Part shown: positions 11,622-23,009 of the stretch, in pieces
How the letters are laid out: the number at the start of each line of letters is the position of its first letter
Numbering within the stretch: position 1 is the stretch's first letter
From: Biomphalaria glabrata
Taxonomy: Eukaryota; Mollusca; Gastropoda; Planorbidae
Length of the DNA stretch: 64,000 nt
Reading direction: 5' to 3'
NCBI RefSeq assembly: GCF_947242115.1
Contig: NC_074711.1
Span: forward strand, 30,634,602 to 30,698,601
Notes under the pieces: model-generated
Database searches by the model: none
Told to the model about the DNA's origin: nothing
What the model saw: only the letters and a program-made list of their open reading frames with translations
Made by a program: the position numbers and the translations under genes

Positions 11622-14600
11622 CATCAAGAATAATGTGGTGTACAGTTTCATTGTCCTTTTGAGTGTAGAGTTGAAATATTTTGTAGCATGCATTGGTCAG
11701 TTTTGCCACTAATATTATGCAGTGGTCAGTTTTGCCACTCATTTTAATGTCTTTGTATGAAGCAATATTTTTTTTTCCCATTATTTTGCTAAAGTGCCAG
11801 AGAAACTGATGTTTGTACCATTCAATTAGAATTATGCCTTCTTCTAAATGGCCAGCCATGCAAAACAGATGATTATGAATAATGTAGAGCATTTGATCAA
11901 ATAATAATTTCATTTATGAATAGAATTGATTCATTCAGTTTGAAACCATCTTTCATTAACTGAAGTTATTTATATGCAAGGTTTGTTGTTTGTTTTTTTT
12001 TGCTGTTTGTGATTTAAGAAAAATAGAAGAATAAGGTTATTGAAACTTGTCTCAACTGTCAGAATAGATTTGAATATAAGTTTTATTCCAAAATGTCTAC
12101 ATACTTCAGTTGTTTTAAACCATTTCAAAGTAATTCCAGTGTACAAAAAATATTTGATTATCAAATTATTAACTATTACTTAAATCAGTGAGATTCTTAA
12201 TCTACAAGTTCATATTTTATCATAATCCCTAATCTTATAAATGTAAATAGGAAAATTGAAGATTTTTCTAACTAGTCTTCAGGCAACTTCAGACATGATT
12301 CATTCAAAACAGCACTAACAGCCTCCCATTACAAAAATAAAGTTTGCCAAAGATTTTTAGTCTCGAGTCAAATGTTGGCATTACTTTTTACTATGTCTTT
12401 TTAATACATTTGGCGACATAAGATTTCTATCCAACCAATTATTGTTTCTCTGTCTAGCATTTGGAAATTTCCTTTGCTGAATTTTTTTTCTTGTATCTGA
12501 GAAATATAAGTACTTTAGCTGGATGCACTAAGTCTTTCATGTACAAACTGACTCATTGTCAATGCATTGCTGCATAAAGTTTATTCACAAGATGCTCTGA
12601 ATTTTATTTTCTTAACATAATAAGTTGAATAAAATTGATTTGCATCCTAACATTATGAAATGCTGTGATCTGTCTTGGAAATGTTCATTATTTAAAAAAA
12701 AAACATCTGTATTTAAAAATATATTCAGCTAGTGAATTTTGTAGTATCTAGAGTATAATACATGATTTACCATTCATATGATTTTGCGGTTTATGCAAAT
12801 ACATTGTACAAGACATCTTCACTAAGTCTACAAATATTTGTTTGTTACCGAACAGCAAGAAGGTTTCCTGTTTTTGTTTTGTTGCTGTTTTTAGTTTTTT
12901 AAAATTCTTTTGAAAAGAATAATTCATGTAATTTTCATGATTGATCTAGATTGTTCTATTATGTTAAGCTAGTTTCAATCTTTGTTGATTGTTATGTTGA
13001 ATCACACTTGTCCCTCGATTCTACTTATATTTTTTTTTTACTTAATTTATGTGTGAGTGTGTTAAAGCTAACATAAATTCTACCATAAGTTTTATTGTAA
13101 TTAAAGATAATTAACAGTGCAGGCATTTCTCATCATTAAAATGTAGTATTACTTAACTCTTAAGCATATTTTACTAAATCTTTATTAGAATCGAAAGAGT
13201 TCAAAAACAAAAACAAAAAAAGACAAAAGCGGACTGTCAGCATCACCATTCTGTAGTTAACAAGATCAGTAGTTGATTTTGAATTCCACGTCCTCATTAA
13301 TTGCAATATTTACATAATGATTTCTTCTAAACTCAAATTTCAAATAATAAAATATATATACATAGATTTATATAAATGTTAACATTATAGTGATGTAATT
13401 ATTGTGTTAAATAGAAACTAAATACTATTGTAGGCCTACTTAGTAGAATGGTGTGGATCAAACTAAATGTCCATAGCAGTCTAATATATTTTCCACACAC
13501 AAGTGCATTACCTTACCTATTTTCTTAAATAAATATAGAGTATAGAAATTTTATATCAAACAACTCCCAACAGCCTATATTGTCTGCGTAATTCCAAAGC
13601 TGAGATGCCTTGAGATGTGTCCACCTAAACAATTAAAACAGCTTCAAATATTTTCATTACAAACTAAAGAATTTTTTTTATGTATAAATTTGTCTCCAAA
13701 ACACAGTTTTTTTAGGCTGTAAATTTGTACAGAAATATTATAAAAATAAAATTAAAAAAAAAATGTGTGCAGAATTCTGTCTGTACTTCTGTAAGTCTTA
13801 TTCATCTTTCAATACTATTCTTATGGAAGATAATGACAAACTATGCTTACACATATAATGCTTAAATTCAGTTGACCTCTCTACTAAACTTAACCTAATT
13901 TGTAGTCAACACAAATAAAGTATATTTATGTCAATAATTGAACATCTACAAACAAAATGTGCTTGATAAATTCCACTTTGTCCATTCCATTGCAAAACAG
14001 TTCCCTCATATATTGTCTAGACCTTTTTTTGTTGTTTCAATAAATTCCTTAAACAAGATGCTAATGTTGCTAAGAATTGGTTTCATTAAATGAGGAAATA
14101 AACTGTTGCTTAGAGAGTAGATTCCAATAATGTTTCCAAAATATAAAAAGACTTTATATACTACTAATGTCCCTCATATAAAATGAAATGTGCAGAAATA
14201 TTTTCATATCTTTTATTCAAACTGAAAAGCACCATTCAATGCAAAGCAATATGATGTGATATTTTCAACAAACATTTATTTACATATATGAAATCTCCCA
14301 AGTTGCTAATATTTTGGTTCATCACTACAATTATTTTTTGTTCTTTCTGTAATCTACATCATGATATTAAACCATTCATTTGTGAATCATTCTTTTTTTG
14401 TAATAAAATTTGATATTACACAATTCTTTGTAATCTACCTTACATAGTTTTCATATACCAACAACAAAGAATTGATATATTTTTATTTAGTTTCATATAC
14501 TTCTATATAAAGTTTCATTAGATCACCATATAAAATTATAAATAATTCTATAGTCTACTCATAAACATCATGTTCTTGTAATTGAAGTCAACTTTTCTCT

Positions 14601-15940
14601 CTTAATTAAGCAAAGATTCCCCTAGAGTCAATTTTTTAAATTCCCAAATATCCCTTTCCCCAATCCCCTAAACCCACATACAATTTTTTTTTCAGTCAAT
14701 TTTTTAAATCTAGTTCACTGTTTACTAGTATAAAGAACAAAACAGTGTTTCAAGTATTCTCAGCTGATTGTCAACAGGTACAGCTTCAGAAACACTTAGA
14801 GGAATGTATTCTTTTCATTTTCTTTTGAGAATCAGTAAAATCATTTTATCTTTATAATGAAGATCCAAGTCTCAATGGAGTGAGGATTTGACATTAATAA
14901 GTACCAGATAGTGGTTTACTATTCATGATCAGACTAATGGGTTCAATTAAGATCATGTCTAGAAGTACTTGAGGTTCTCGAAACTTGTAAGATCTGACAC
15001 AAATAATTTGTAAATAGACATTCACATTATAACATCAGTAGATGGATTTTTTTTGGCCAGTTTATTATTATGATACCAGCCATTGTAAATCTAGCTGGAA
15101 TTAAAATGAAAAAAAATGTTTCAAAGCCAGTACAATGACATGAGAAGATAATTTTTGTTTTAATCTTGCTTGTTGCTAAAGTGTAAATGAAATGTGATCA
15201 GGGATTATAGTAACAACACACTATAGTTAATAAGCCGGATCATTTTTGAAACAAAAATTCTTAATTTTATAATGTATATTTGTAGTTTTGTTTTGTTTGT
15301 TCATCAAGTGCTACCCTATATGTTTCATAACTATTTTTATATTAACCTATTCTTTTTGTGGATTTGTGGAATAGTTTGTAGGAACACCTTAGTAGAAAAT
15401 GTTTCTCAGAGTTTGCAAAAACATCCACCACAATCCCCCCCCCCCCCTCCAATGACAAATATTTATTTTAGATTCAGCCAAAAATCAAGTTTATTTGTAA
15501 TCCTTTTTTATGTTCAACTTCTTTTTTAGTTGATTGTAGTTCTATTTCTGGTTCCTATTCACAAGTTAAGCTTGTTATTTTATACAAATATTTCTATGAA
15601 TAACTTAATGATATTACTAGTACAACACCTTCAAAACACATCACCCTTAAAGTTTCATAATTAAAAAGATACTTTATTGTGTAGGTGTGAAAGTATGTTG
15701 TGTATTTTGTTATTGTTTTCAAGTATTTATTTATAAAGTTGATTTCAAAAGACATTAGTTGTACAAATAAAACAAAGCTATCGTTGCATGGTTTCTTCAA
15801 ATTTTCATTTCCTCTTGTTATTGTGCTATCCATTTCAACTGATGAATTTATGCATCAAGTTAATAAAAGTATTGGAATACAATTAGTACTGACTTGAATC
15901 AGTTTCTCTACTTTACACACACACACACACGTATATATAC
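11622..15940. other. TBC 3' UTR, then AT-rich intergenic DNA
   Basis: Poly(A) signals AATAAA occur at 12336-12341 and again further on, and which one is used cannot be told. Beyond that I see no gene, RNA or recognisable transposon. A C-run at about 15436-15448 and a short CA/TA microsatellite at 15914-15945 are the only simple repeats. Confidence 0.4.
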
Positions 15941-15954
15941 CTAACAAATTGTAT

Positions 15955-17000
15955 TAGTTCAGGAACAAAAGCTGGACTCAGCAGATAATTGATAATATAC
16001 AGAACAATAAAAACAACACAAGATATTAAAAATTTACAAAAAGAAAAGAATTACAGAAATGGAAACAAATTGGAGCATGTCTTTTCACTCAGAAAAATGA
16101 CAATAAAGAGTAACAAAAAACTACTTATCTTATTCATGGCAAGTCAGTTACACAAATTATAAACCATAAATATCTAGATGAAAGTAATAAATGAAAAGTT
16201 ATATCGGAATCTCGATATTATTGAAATTATTTTTAAAAGTTAAAGTACGAGGGATTATTTTTATTAATAGAAATTTATACAAATCAGAAACACAGCTAAA
16301 ATGCTATTTAAACTTGATTTGGCCACTATTGAAAATATGTCCTACGTTTGGGACTACTTAAATCCAGAAAGTAGAACAGACGCAAAATAGAGCTGTGAAA
16401 TTTATAACAAAAGAATATTCGATTGAAGTAAACCATTTGTAAAATTAATTAATTTACAGACTCTTTTTAGAGTAAAACGTAAAGTAACAATAGGCCTAAA
16501 TAAAACACTGAACTATAATTTAAAAACACAAAAGAAACAACCTATATAAGACTCAAAGCATAAAGGCACATGTACACTTGTAGCCCCCCATAAACAATTG
16601 AGCTAGGGATGACGTAGGGCTTGTAGAGTAGCTCACAAGTGATATGCGCTTCGAAATGTGGTCACTTCAAGGGGCCCGAGTTCCAACCTAGCCCGTTGGC
16701 CCGTTTCCATCCTCTGCCGTCCTTACAAAATGATAGACCAACATTATTGAATTACCAATGGAACAATAAAACCAGGGACTGAAAAGAACATTTTACGTAA
16801 GCCTCTTGCAGTCTTGAATCTCAGAACGGACTACCATCATAATGCTCATAAAGGCTCGTGTAGGACCACATACTTATTCTTGTTATACTAAAAACCATAT
16901 CTTCTCAGCAATTAGGTCAAACAAGAACGTCATTTTTAGCGACCCACGAAAGGGGAATAGCCTCTATTAGTTTTGTGTGGTCTGTCGTCCGAAATCATAT
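15955..17000 (+). mobile_element. Decayed CR1/Jockey-like LINE, C-terminal reverse transcriptase part, split by a SINE
   Basis: Broken frames match the end of a LINE reverse transcriptase. About 16050-16170 resembles a 'W..SFH' to 'YLIHG' stretch. About 16290-16460 resembles a 'YSSSVWD' block. The final part, 16856-16990, resumes after a SINE insertion with 'TTYLFLLY'. A better-preserved relative lies at 48620-49110. Many stops and shifts show great age. Confidence 0.65.
16568..16846 (+). mobile_element. tRNA-related SINE (second family) inserted in a LINE, 9-bp duplication
   Basis: The 9-bp repeat 'cataaaggc' lies at 16559-16567 and 16847-16855, and LINE homology continues on both sides, so this is a real insertion. 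The insert has the 'agtagctcacaagtgatatgcgctt' type head, a B-box-like 'gagttccaacct', then 'gtttccatcctctgccgtcc'. This matches the family of the copy near 18475. Confidence 0.7.
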
Positions 17001-17210
17001 TTTAAATGGTTCAAAGTTCTAATGCAAAGGCTACATCCTTCCTTCTTTTCTGAAAACGAACAGTTTAATTTTTAAAATTAACTATGCAAGCAGTTGTTTG
17101 TTTTTTTTTGTTTTGTTTTTTTTTTTCATAAAAATATATAACTTACCATTTTTACAACTTTTCACTACTCAGTATTAATAGTAGGCCTAATAAAATAAAC
17201 ACACAATCTC

Positions 17211-17262
17211 AACATCATCTGCCCTATAGACCACCAGCTCTGAAAGGGGAACTTTACTTTTA
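17211..17262 (+). mobile_element. 3' end fragment of the tRNA-derived SINE
   Basis: It reads 'catctgccctatagaccac', then 'ctgaaaggggaactttactttta', as at the end of the SINE family at 3460. Only the tail is present. Confidence 0.7.
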
Positions 17263-17539
17263 CTTTTTTTACAATTGTATTGCTAATTTATGTAAGTTCT
17301 ATCATACTAAATACCACATTTACAAAAAAAAAGTTAACTTTTTTTTTAAAGAGAAAAAATCTATTTACTATGCAAATAAGTTGGACACAATTTAAAACAA
17401 TTAATAAGTAGTTTTTCATATTATCGCGTGAACACAAAACAAGATGTACACTAATTACTCCCTTTAACGGAAATGTTTTGTTCTTGAGACTTTGAATAAG
17501 AGATTGACCCTTTACAAAACAATTAGATCATTTAGAGTC

Positions 17540-17700
17540 ATTATAAGACATCAGTTAGGCCAGGTTCACACCCAACTTCACATTCAAGTTCACCTATCCC
17601 TTGGTCTGCTGGACCTTTGGGGCACCACACAGGATCTGTCAACCATCTTTCTCCATTCTTTTCTGTCATTTGTCTTTCATAGAATTTCATTATGACATTC
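17540..17700 (-). mobile_element. LINE 3' end, reverse strand
   Basis: The reverse complement contains 'gacagatcctgtgtggtgcc' and 'ccaaaggtccagcagacc'. This is the end of the LINE family whose plus-strand copy stands at 30030-30520 (there 'gtgtggtgccccaacggtcc'). Confidence 0.65.
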
Positions 17701-18130
17701 TTTCTGAAAATATTGAAACCTGCCTATTTACCTGCCTGGGTGGACCACTTCGGGGGCCGATCTTGAGTTTGTGTTTTCATACAAACTGTCTTTATAACTT
17801 TGTTAAGAAAAGATTTTGAATTTGTGTTTCCACACAAACTATTTTCGTAACCATGTTTGCCTTTGTTTTTATCTTTTATCGCTTAACTGAATCAAGCTTT
17901 CAATAAACAATTCTGAAAAGTGCGATTCAGATAAATAAATAAGTGTTTGTGTATTTATGAAGTGTGCCCTGCTTAGCCTCCACTGCATGTGTGTTTGTGC
18001 AATGATGAAGTGACTTTCAAATGAACAACCTTACAACTCTATTTAGTAGTCTGAAGTATGCTTGCAGTTGACTTACAAAAAAATAAACCAGTTTTTAATC
18101 CTCTCTTTATTTTAATTTAGTGGGTTTCTT

Positions 18131-18345
18131 TATTTATTTGATAGAGGCCAGTGTCTATTTATTTGATAGATAGTAGGCCAGAGTCCATTTATTTGATAGA
18201 TAGTAGGCCAGTGTCCATTTATTCGATAGATAGTAGGCCAGTGTCTATTTATTTAATAGATAGTAGGCCAGTGTCTATTTATTTGATAGATAGTAGGCCA
18301 GTGTCTATTTATTTGATAAATAGTAAGCCTGCTATTTATTAGATA
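18131..18345. repeat. 30-bp minisatellite, about seven copies
   Basis: The unit is 'gtgtctatttatttgatag' followed by 'atagtaggcca', exactly 30 bp, with few mismatches between copies. As the unit is a multiple of three it stays open as a 10-residue repeat (SIYLIDSRPV). No start context or splice sites make this a gene. Confidence 0.9.
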
Positions 18346-18474
18346 GATAATAGTCATCTGTCTATTTAAGCCCCCTATTTGATAGATAACCTGACACTGT
18401 CTTCTAAATGATGAGTTTGACTCATGGCGCCTTATGATCAGTTCTTAGTTCTACAATAGTGACTGCGTCTTATT

Positions 18475-18640
18475 AAGATGTCTGCCGGTCGTGCAGTAGA
18501 CCAATGCGCTTCGGACTGTCTTCACGATGGTTTCGAGTTTGAAACCGCCGCCATCCCCTGGCATTCAGCAGCAGATTTGAACTAGGACCTAGTCATCTTT
18601 ATTTATGATGGAGAGTCCGAAACTTGTAAAACAAAGTTGA
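18475..18640 (+). mobile_element. tRNA-related SINE, second family
   Basis: The head is 'gccggtcgtgcagtagacc' and 'tgcgcttcggactgtc'. A B-box-like 'gagtttgaaacc' follows, then 'ccatcccctggcattcagca' and an end with 'gtccgaaacttgtaaaac'. From memory it matches a SINE common in freshwater snails. Confidence 0.7.
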
Positions 18641-18984
18641 GACTTACGTATCTTGAAACTCTAATGAAAATCATAGAATCTCCTCTCTATTGGACTGAAT
18701 GGAAGCAATATTTCTGCCTAAAAAGGGTCATAGCAGATGCCAATTTGTTACACTTAGACTAGAGGGCGAGGCCGGAGGTCAAACTACCAGTGGCAACCTT
18801 CTCCTTTTTCTGTATTATTACAGGTTTGTGTTTCTCTTCCATCCCCACCAATGCAATGACACAACACCGACTCGATATCGGAGGTCACGAATGAACTGGG
18901 TTCCGATTGGCACCTCATTGGGCGTCCTGTTCTGTTTCCGTATTGGCCTATTAGACTCCTCTAAGAAACAAAATCTAATAGTGG

Positions 18985-19245
18985 AGCTTCCAAGGCCAAA
19001 TTATACAGTGTCCACTGTTCTGAGGTCCTCCATGAAGGTGTGTCGCCAAGCAATACGAGGACGTCCCTGTTTGCGCTTTCCTCGTTTTGGCTTCCATGTT
19101 ATCGCAACTCTTGGTGTGCGTAATTCATTTTGACGTAGAACATGTCCCGCAAACCTCATGCGCCGCTCAGTCACAACCTCACTAAGTGTTCGACTCCCAG
19201 TTCGGCATAGGATTTCCTTGTTTGACATTCCTATTAACATATACG
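18985..19245 (-). mobile_element. LINE reverse transcriptase tail, minus strand
   Basis: The minus strand is open over about 99 codons (19300-19001) with 'RRMRFAGHVLRQNELRTPRV' and 'GRPRIAWRHTFMEDLRT', the classic end of a LINE ORF2 before the 3' UTR. Upstream parts are absent. A fragment of the same family is at 31235-31400. Confidence 0.8.
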
Positions 19246-19689
19246 GTGCAAAATACTCAGTATTAATCGACACATTCTTATAAGTGATTTTTCCTCCCAA
19301 ATAGAGTATGATATGTCTGTCAATCGTAGGCCTATATGATACACTAAATATGTTAATCCTTTATGTCCTATATTTTTAAAAGCCTATCACAAGGGTCATG
19401 ACTGATAGTAATACGCTAAATGTAAATTGCGTGGCCCTTGCTCTACGGTATCAGCCAAGAAAACCATAGGTTTATACATTTGGTAGTTGTTTTTTCCCAC
19501 TAACTATTAACACGAAGTGTTTCGTACTGATCATACACATAACAAAATGATTTTTTTCATTAAATCATCAAATATAAATTGCAAACATGAAAAGAATATT
19601 CAGGGCTCACTATGAGAACATTGGTGACGAATTTTAGTATAGAATTCACACAATTTGTATACGAATTTATTACTTATGTTAATAATTTA

Positions 19690-20440
19690 TACTAATTATT
19701 TAACCCCCCGCCTTTCTAGTATGATGGCCGATTTGGTAGGGTCGTGAGGGGGCGATGGCATCAATCCCGCTCACTCCCATAATTTTTCGAGTGGGGGGGT
19801 GTCTTTATTATTATGCCGTTCCCCTGTTGGCTGCTTGGGTGGGGGGGGGGCGAATACCTCTACTGCCCTTCCCACCTGAATCCTTTAAGGGGTGGGGGCG
19901 GTTCTATGTTTATGGAGAAATCATAGTTTGTGAACAAAATTGGTTGAATTAATATATAATTTTTATATTATGTCGCTCCCCTTCTGGTATCTTGTCCGAT
20001 TCGGTGGGATAAAGGGGGGGGGGCGATTGCATCTACTGCTCTCCCCACTCTCGCCCTCTGAGGGGGGGGGGGCTGTCCTATTTTTATGGAGAAATCATAG
20101 ATTGTGAACACACTCTAATCTCAAATTTTATCATTAGTAAGTATAAAATGAAAAAGGGTTGTACCAGGTGGGAGGGGCGATACATGCAATCGCTTTCCGC
20201 CCATCGGACAAACCAATACTTTTTCTTTTTGTATTATAGTTAAGAAATTACAAAATTAAAAAAAAATCTGTCACTAATATAATGTATATATGCTATAAAT
20301 TAAATTATTATATCGAGTCGCCCCACACCTATTCTTTAATGCCAATTACAATCATTAGCAGAAAATATAAAAAGGAGCGAGGATTAATCGTTTACACTCT
20401 ACCGCCCCTCCCCTTTCCAGACAAAAACATAACGTTTTAA
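19690..20440. repeat. Degenerate tandem repeat, about 170 bp, with G-runs
   Basis: Recurring blocks carry 'ggggcgat', 'catctactgc' and 'cccac', then a G-run and 'tatggagaaatcatag', each followed by AT-rich spacer. Two well-matched units are at about 19840-19935 and 20020-20110, with weaker ones on each side. Several G-runs of 8-10 could form G-quadruplexes. Confidence 0.65.
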
Positions 20441-22795
20441 AACAGAATAGTCAAATATGGCGACTTACTTTATGTAATTTCACATGAATTTATCATAATT
20501 ATTTTAAAAAGACTTTGATCTGGAAAATTTAGATTTCCTACGAACAGTATAAGAGGAACGATTGAAATGAGTTCTGAACTTAAATATCCTTTTCCTAATC
20601 GCTTTTTTCCAACCTTTACTCCATCTGATATTTTTTTTCTAGTTAAATAAATTTGGGAATATAACTCACTGTTACGACACAAGACTATTCAAAATAATAA
20701 GACACCCTCAGGTTTTATTCTAGAGGAAATACTTTAATATTATAACAAGTTATGTAACCATGAACATTTCATCCCTCTTCCTGTCAATTTCCCCCATTTT
20801 TAACATCCCTTCCATTCATTACACGAATTCGCACCATTATTCATGCACACCGTGCTGCGCTACGACCGTAACACTCACAATTTATGCTTAAATCCTAAAA
20901 ATGCACAAAAAAAAAAAAAAAAAAAAAATTACAGTAGAATCTAATTGGTCCACTTAATTTCTCCACCCACTTCCGAAATTTTTTGTTTAGAGCTTTGAAT
21001 TATAGTTCTGTAACAAAACAAAGTTACAAAATGTCTCACTTACAAATGAGCTTTTTTTTTTAAATATTATTTTTCGAATAGCCTAATTTTGTTTTCGGCG
21101 GCGAACCTCAAGCCTTAATCTAAATATGTTGGGTATCTTATCTTTCCAAGAAACAAATCTATTTTATTTGCAATGTAGTAAGGGCCTATAAATTCATGTT
21201 AGAATATTTTTCAAGTAAAACATTATTCAAAAGGTTAATTTTTTTATAAGGATGAATAATGAGCTGTAGATGTCAGGAGAAAGCAGCGAAAAATCCAAGA
21301 AAACGAAGCTATCAAGAGAAAGGCCTCAACATGATTGAGTTGTTTTTTTCGCCGAAGGGTTAGGGTTTACTGGGCGTTAGGGTTTGGAAAAAAATCGCCC
21401 CCCCCCCCACTCCAAAGTTCTGGATCCGCTAGTGGTTCGAGCGCATGTGTGGGTGCTAAGTGTTAGAAACATTTTTTCTTTCAATACATTTTACCTTATC
21501 TTTTTTCGTTCTTTATCTTTTTCTAAAAACCAAATCAACAAGCAAAGAATCAATCTAAACAAAAAATTACTATTGACAATTTTATTGGTTAGACATAATT
21601 ACAAAGTGAAAACATGTTTTTGAGTTGTTGTGACAATAAATGGTTTAATTATTTAAAAGGGACCAACATTTTCAAAAATCAATATATGAATAGAAGCTTA
21701 AGCATAACAGTTAAAACTAAAAAGGAAAAAAAAATTGGCATACAACCTAGATCTAGACTTCTTCTTAATGGAGAAGCCCTGTGTGAAAATATTTGAAAGA
21801 AAAATGTTGCATGAAATAACAAAACAGTTTCATGTTGGACCAAATTCCTTGCTCCATGCCCACTACAGAAAATGACATTCCGAGATTAGAGCACACCTAG
21901 TCCAAGTCAAGAATACACGTTTGTATTTGATTACTAGTTGTAAAATTAAATGGGAAATAATCATGAAGCGACAACGTGATATTGTCAGTCAACACCAGCA
22001 GCAACTTCAATCATCTTGAATTCTACATTGCTAATTAAATCTGATGACAATGATTTATACTTAAAGATTATCATTTTTGATCATAGTTTTCCAAACTTAA
22101 ATTACAATTTTACTGCGCCAACAAACAAAATTCTGAAACAAATCATGGACAATTCAATCTGTGTTATCAGGCCTTGACATTTAAAAACATTATTCTCATA
22201 GGAGTGTTCCGGTTTCAATATGTTCGAATAAAAAATAATGAAGAGCTACTAACACTGCTAAAATGTTAAGAAAATAAAGGTAGGCCTACTATATTTACTT
22301 TATATACCAAGCAATGGATAGAGACATCTTCATTTCGTAAATACATTTTTAAAAATAAAGCTTGAGTGACGTGATTAGGACATTTGCAAAAGTATGAATA
22401 TATTTAATTCATCGGTTTATAGTGTAATCCATATTATGTCAACTCAGGACAGAATAGTCTCAACTATAAAGTAACAATTTACAATATATGGTTTCCAATG
22501 GTGTGCAAGTAGTAACATACTATACATTTCACTTTGAACATACAATAATCTAACAGATAAAATGCAATTAATTAGTGATGTAGTAGTTCTCACTAAAACA
22601 ACAGTCTACTTAATTATATATAAAATAATGTAACTAATAACAGGCGGTTACATTGTAATCAAATATATTATAGTGTAGTCTTTATGAATAATTGTAGACT
22701 AGTAAGAAAGCAATTACAATAATACTAATTATATAGATAAGAACATAATTTTTTAAAATAATGGAATTAACAACAATAGCCTGACTTTGCATGGC
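20441..22795. other. Intergenic DNA without recognised genes
   Basis: An A-run of about 23 lies at 20909-20931. A repeat-like patch with two ttagggttt words and a C-run is at about 21350-21425. No coding exon with splice-site support is seen on either strand. Confidence 0.4.
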
Positions 22796-22802
22796 TTTTA
22801 TT
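22796..22802 (-). terminator. Likely poly(A) signal of the P450 gene
   Basis: The reverse complement reads AAATAAA about 210 bp after the stop codon of the minus-strand P450. It is the clearest AATAAA in the first 300 bp downstream. Confidence 0.4.
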
Positions 22803-23009
22803 TGTCAATAAAGTCACCTTTTTTTTTCAAATCAAGTTTTAAGTTGTTAAAAGCAAAAACAACTGAGTAAAATAATATTTTTAAAATTGGCTTTATAAAA
22901 TATAGGCCTTATATTCTTACTATTACAATTTGCAAAGACTAAAAGTGAATATTTTGAGTTCATTACAAATTTGTCTGAATTAATTATTGGCTTTAAATAA
23001 CATTTTGTT

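Noticed and set aside
11593-11913. Minus-strand frames over the last TBC exon
   Set aside because: They are opposite-strand shadows of the coding exon and 3' UTR.
18151-18342. 63-codon frame of 10-residue repeats
   Set aside because: It is the 30-bp minisatellite read in frame, with no gene context.
21350-21400. Interstitial telomere array (ttagggttt words)
   Set aside because: Only two isolated words and no tandem array; the same holds for 988-1000.
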